NCBI GenBank assembly: GCA_948467395.1
Contig: CAOKDX010000001.1
Span: forward strand, 248,001-312,000
Length of the DNA: 64,000 bases
Origin: an uncultured Clostridia bacterium
GTDB lineage: Bacteria > Bacillota > Clostridia > Lachnospirales > Lachnospiraceae
Direction of reading: 5' to 3'
The notes below the pieces were generated by a model. That model ran no database searches and had not been told where the DNA came from. It worked only from the letters and a program-made list of their open reading frames with translations. This document shows positions 62,406 to 64,000 of the stretch, piece after piece; the first letter of the stretch is position 1, and each line of letters begins with the position of its first letter. The position numbers and the translations under genes were made by a program.

Positions 62406-64000
62406 TGGGGCTTTCAAGGAAAACATTTTTGTATAGCATGATCCTTGCTGGCGCGATGGTAATTCTTATCACCGGATATTTTGTTTTTATGCTGCCGTCC
62501 CTTTATGTAGATTATGTGATGGACAGCAATCTTGATTCTGCCGTCCGGGTGCAGAGGGGCTATATGGAACAGCGATCCTATCAGGAACTGCCAGTAAAAA
62601 ATCCTTCCGCTGTCTTTTCCCTGGAGATTCCCAAAGAGGGGAACGAGCTGTATGTGGTGGGGAAATTTTTTCGGATGACAGCCACAGTCCGTGAAAAGGA
62701 ACTTCAGGAGCTGTTGGATGAGCTGCGGCGCAGCGCTGGGCTGCAGGGAGGAGAGGGACGGAAGATACCGGCGGTTCTAAATCAAAGGGAAGTCCGTGAG
62801 GAATTAGCCGGGATATGGGAGAAGGCAGGCCGTTACTTTGCCAGCAGAAATCTTTTCTCGGAGGATTACCCTCTTCAATTCGAGGTGGAGGGAAAGGGGA
62901 AGGAGCAGTGGGACGTGTACCGGGAAGAATATGGCAGGCTGCACACGGAGCCGGACGGCATTTTTGTATATGAAACGGGTGTATCCGACGGGGATTATCA
63001 ATATTCCATGTATTTTGCCTTTGGTCAGACAGAGGACGCCTTTATCCTTACAATCTTTCCCACTATGATGCCGCAGATGGAGGAGATCCTTCCTGTGGTG
63101 ACAGACAGCATGCCGATGATCATTGCCGTAGTCTTTTTGTTTGTGCTGGCCGCATCAAGGTTTTTTGCAGCGCGGATTGTCCATCCTGTAATCCGGCTGG
63201 CGGGGTATGCGGAGAGTGCCAGAATATCCGGAAAATTTGAGGCGGATTCCTTCGCGCTGGACAGCAAGGATGAAATCGGGCAGCTGGGACAATCCCTCCG
63301 GGAGCTGTATGACCGGCTTCAGGAGAATTACGAGGAACTGGAACAGAAAAACCATGCTTTAGCAGAGGAGAACGAGAGAAAGGAAATATTTCTGAGAGCA
63401 TCCTCCCATCAGCTGAAGACACCAGTCACAGCAGCATTGCTTCTGGTGGACGGAATGATCGGGGAGGTGGGGAAATACAGAAATGTAAAGGAGTATCTGC
63501 CAGAGGTCCGAAAACAGCTGCTGTCCATGCGGCGCATTGTGGAGGATATTCTATTTCTTAATTATCAGGCGGAGCATATGCACAAGGAAATGACGGATCT
63601 CAGGAAACTGGCGGAGGAGGCGGTGAAGGGATATAAGGTTCAGGCGGAGGCGGGGTCCCTGCAGTTCGAGCTGTCGGGAGAGGGCAGCGTCGTGACAGAC
63701 CGGGAGATGATGCGGAAGATCCTGGATAATCTTTTCTCCAATGCGGTGCAGTATACACCGGCAGGGCAGAGGATTTGTGTGGAGATAAGCAGCTGTTTCC
63801 TGCAGGTGGTAAACGATGGAACCACGATAGACGATTCCCTGCTTCCCCATGTGTTCGATCCCTTTGTCAGCAGTGTGGAAAACCGCAGGGGCAAGGGCCT
63901 GGGATTATACGTGGCGTCATATTACAGCAGGGTGCTTGGATGCAGACTGGAATTGTACAACCAGGAGGACAGTGTGTGCGCGAGACTGTTCTTCGGGGAA
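62405..64000 (+). CDS. Sensor histidine kinase, cut by the window edge
   Basis: Open from ATG at 62405 to 64000 (532 codons, no stop). TM1 (about 10-32), an extracellular sensor of about 200 residues with no recognised family, TM2 (about 235-255), HAMP, then HisKA with the phosphoacceptor His in SSHQLKTPVTA and an HATPase with DNLFSNAVQYTP and GKGLGLYVASYYS. Only the last few residues appear to be missing. Pairs with the response regulator at 61743. Ligand unknown. Confidence 0.93.
   Translation, partial: MGLSRKTFLYSMILAGAMVILITGYFVFMLPSLYVDYVMDSNLDSAVRVQRGYMEQRSYQELPVKNPSAVFSLEIPKEGNELYVVGKFFRMTATVREKELQELLDELRRSAGLQGGEGRKIPAVLNQREVREELAGIWEKAGRYFASRNLFSEDYPLQFEVEGKGKEQWDVYREEYGRLHTEPDGIFVYETGVSDGDYQYSMYFAFGQTEDAFILTIFPTMMPQMEEILPVVTDSMPMIIAVVFLFVLAASRFFAARIVHPVIRLAGYAESARISGKFEADSFALDSKDEIGQLGQSLRELYDRLQENYEELEQKNHALAEENERKEIFLRASSHQLKTPVTAALLLVDGMIGEVGKYRNVKEYLPEVRKQLLSMRRIVEDILFLNYQAEHMHKEMTDLRKLAEEAVKGYKVQAEAGSLQFELSGEGSVVTDREMMRKILDNLFSNAVQYTPAGQRICVEISSCFLQVVNDGTTIDDSLLPHVFDPFVSSVENRRGKGLGLYVASYYSRVLGCRLELYNQEDSVCARLFFGE

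Noticed and set aside
1-64000. CRISPR arrays, tRNA and rRNA genes
   Set aside because: None recognised on either strand.

Overview
The window looks like the chromosome of a spore-forming Gram-positive anaerobe of the Clostridia, most likely family Lachnospiraceae. This is inferred from gene content: an alpha/beta small acid-soluble spore protein, an orphan UgpC/MsmX sugar-ABC ATPase next to a CdaR-type regulator, a FtsEX / M23 hydrolase / S41 protease cluster, meso-diaminopimelate dehydrogenase, phosphoketolase and RecU. There are no Gram-negative envelope genes. Core genes have strong AGGAGG-type ribosome sites and several near-consensus sigma-A promoters with 17-bp spacers. No tRNA, rRNA or CRISPR array was seen.

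Layout. (1) 1-4.2 kb: a CHASE2 sensor cut by the window edge, then a degenerate LCP-LytR_C protein, a WecG/TagA-like protein and a YitT-type membrane protein. (2) 4.3-12.7 kb: UgpC/MsmX ATPase, CdaR-type regulator, ftsE-ftsX, M23 hydrolase, S41 protease, and a convergent EAL phosphodiesterase. (3) 12.9-18.8 kb: a large RND exporter with a coiled-coil insertion, murI, a second M23 protein and a small membrane protein. (4) 18.9-36.4 kb: an AT-rich acquired island. (5) 36.4-45.1 kb: DUF1048/PadR pair, then a long run of rluA-type synthase, DJ-1, recU, potABCD and thioesterase. (6) 45.2-52.1 kb: five tandem paralogous lipoproteins. (7) 52.2-58.9 kb: ddh, SASP, phosphoesterase/DUF4474 pair, superoxide dismutase, siroheme nitrite/sulfite reductase and a GNAT. 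(8) 59-64 kb: phosphoketolase and a two-component system truncated at the window edge.

The island is the most notable part. Its left edge holds remains of a class C beta-lactamase-like gene and a TnpV gene. It then carries an AAA ATPase plus subtilisin pair resembling the IetAS anti-phage/incompatibility system, mobile-element remnants, an intact DUF4062 protein, a XRE regulator, a set of very small ORFs two of which share an unusual promoter, and a complete four-gene Wadjet operon (JetA of the DUF5716 kind, JetB, JetC, JetD). It ends in two IS3-family transposase scraps meeting head to head. It reads as a decayed mobile element that has kept its defence cargo. The small-ORF cluster and the DUF4062 gene are the parts least explained by known systems.

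Elsewhere, FtsEX, the adjacent coiled-coil M23 protein and the S41 protease probably form a cell-wall cleavage module. PotABCD forms a complete polyamine importer with unusually long ATPase and binding protein. The five lipoproteins share one consensus promoter and look like one family expanded by tandem duplication.
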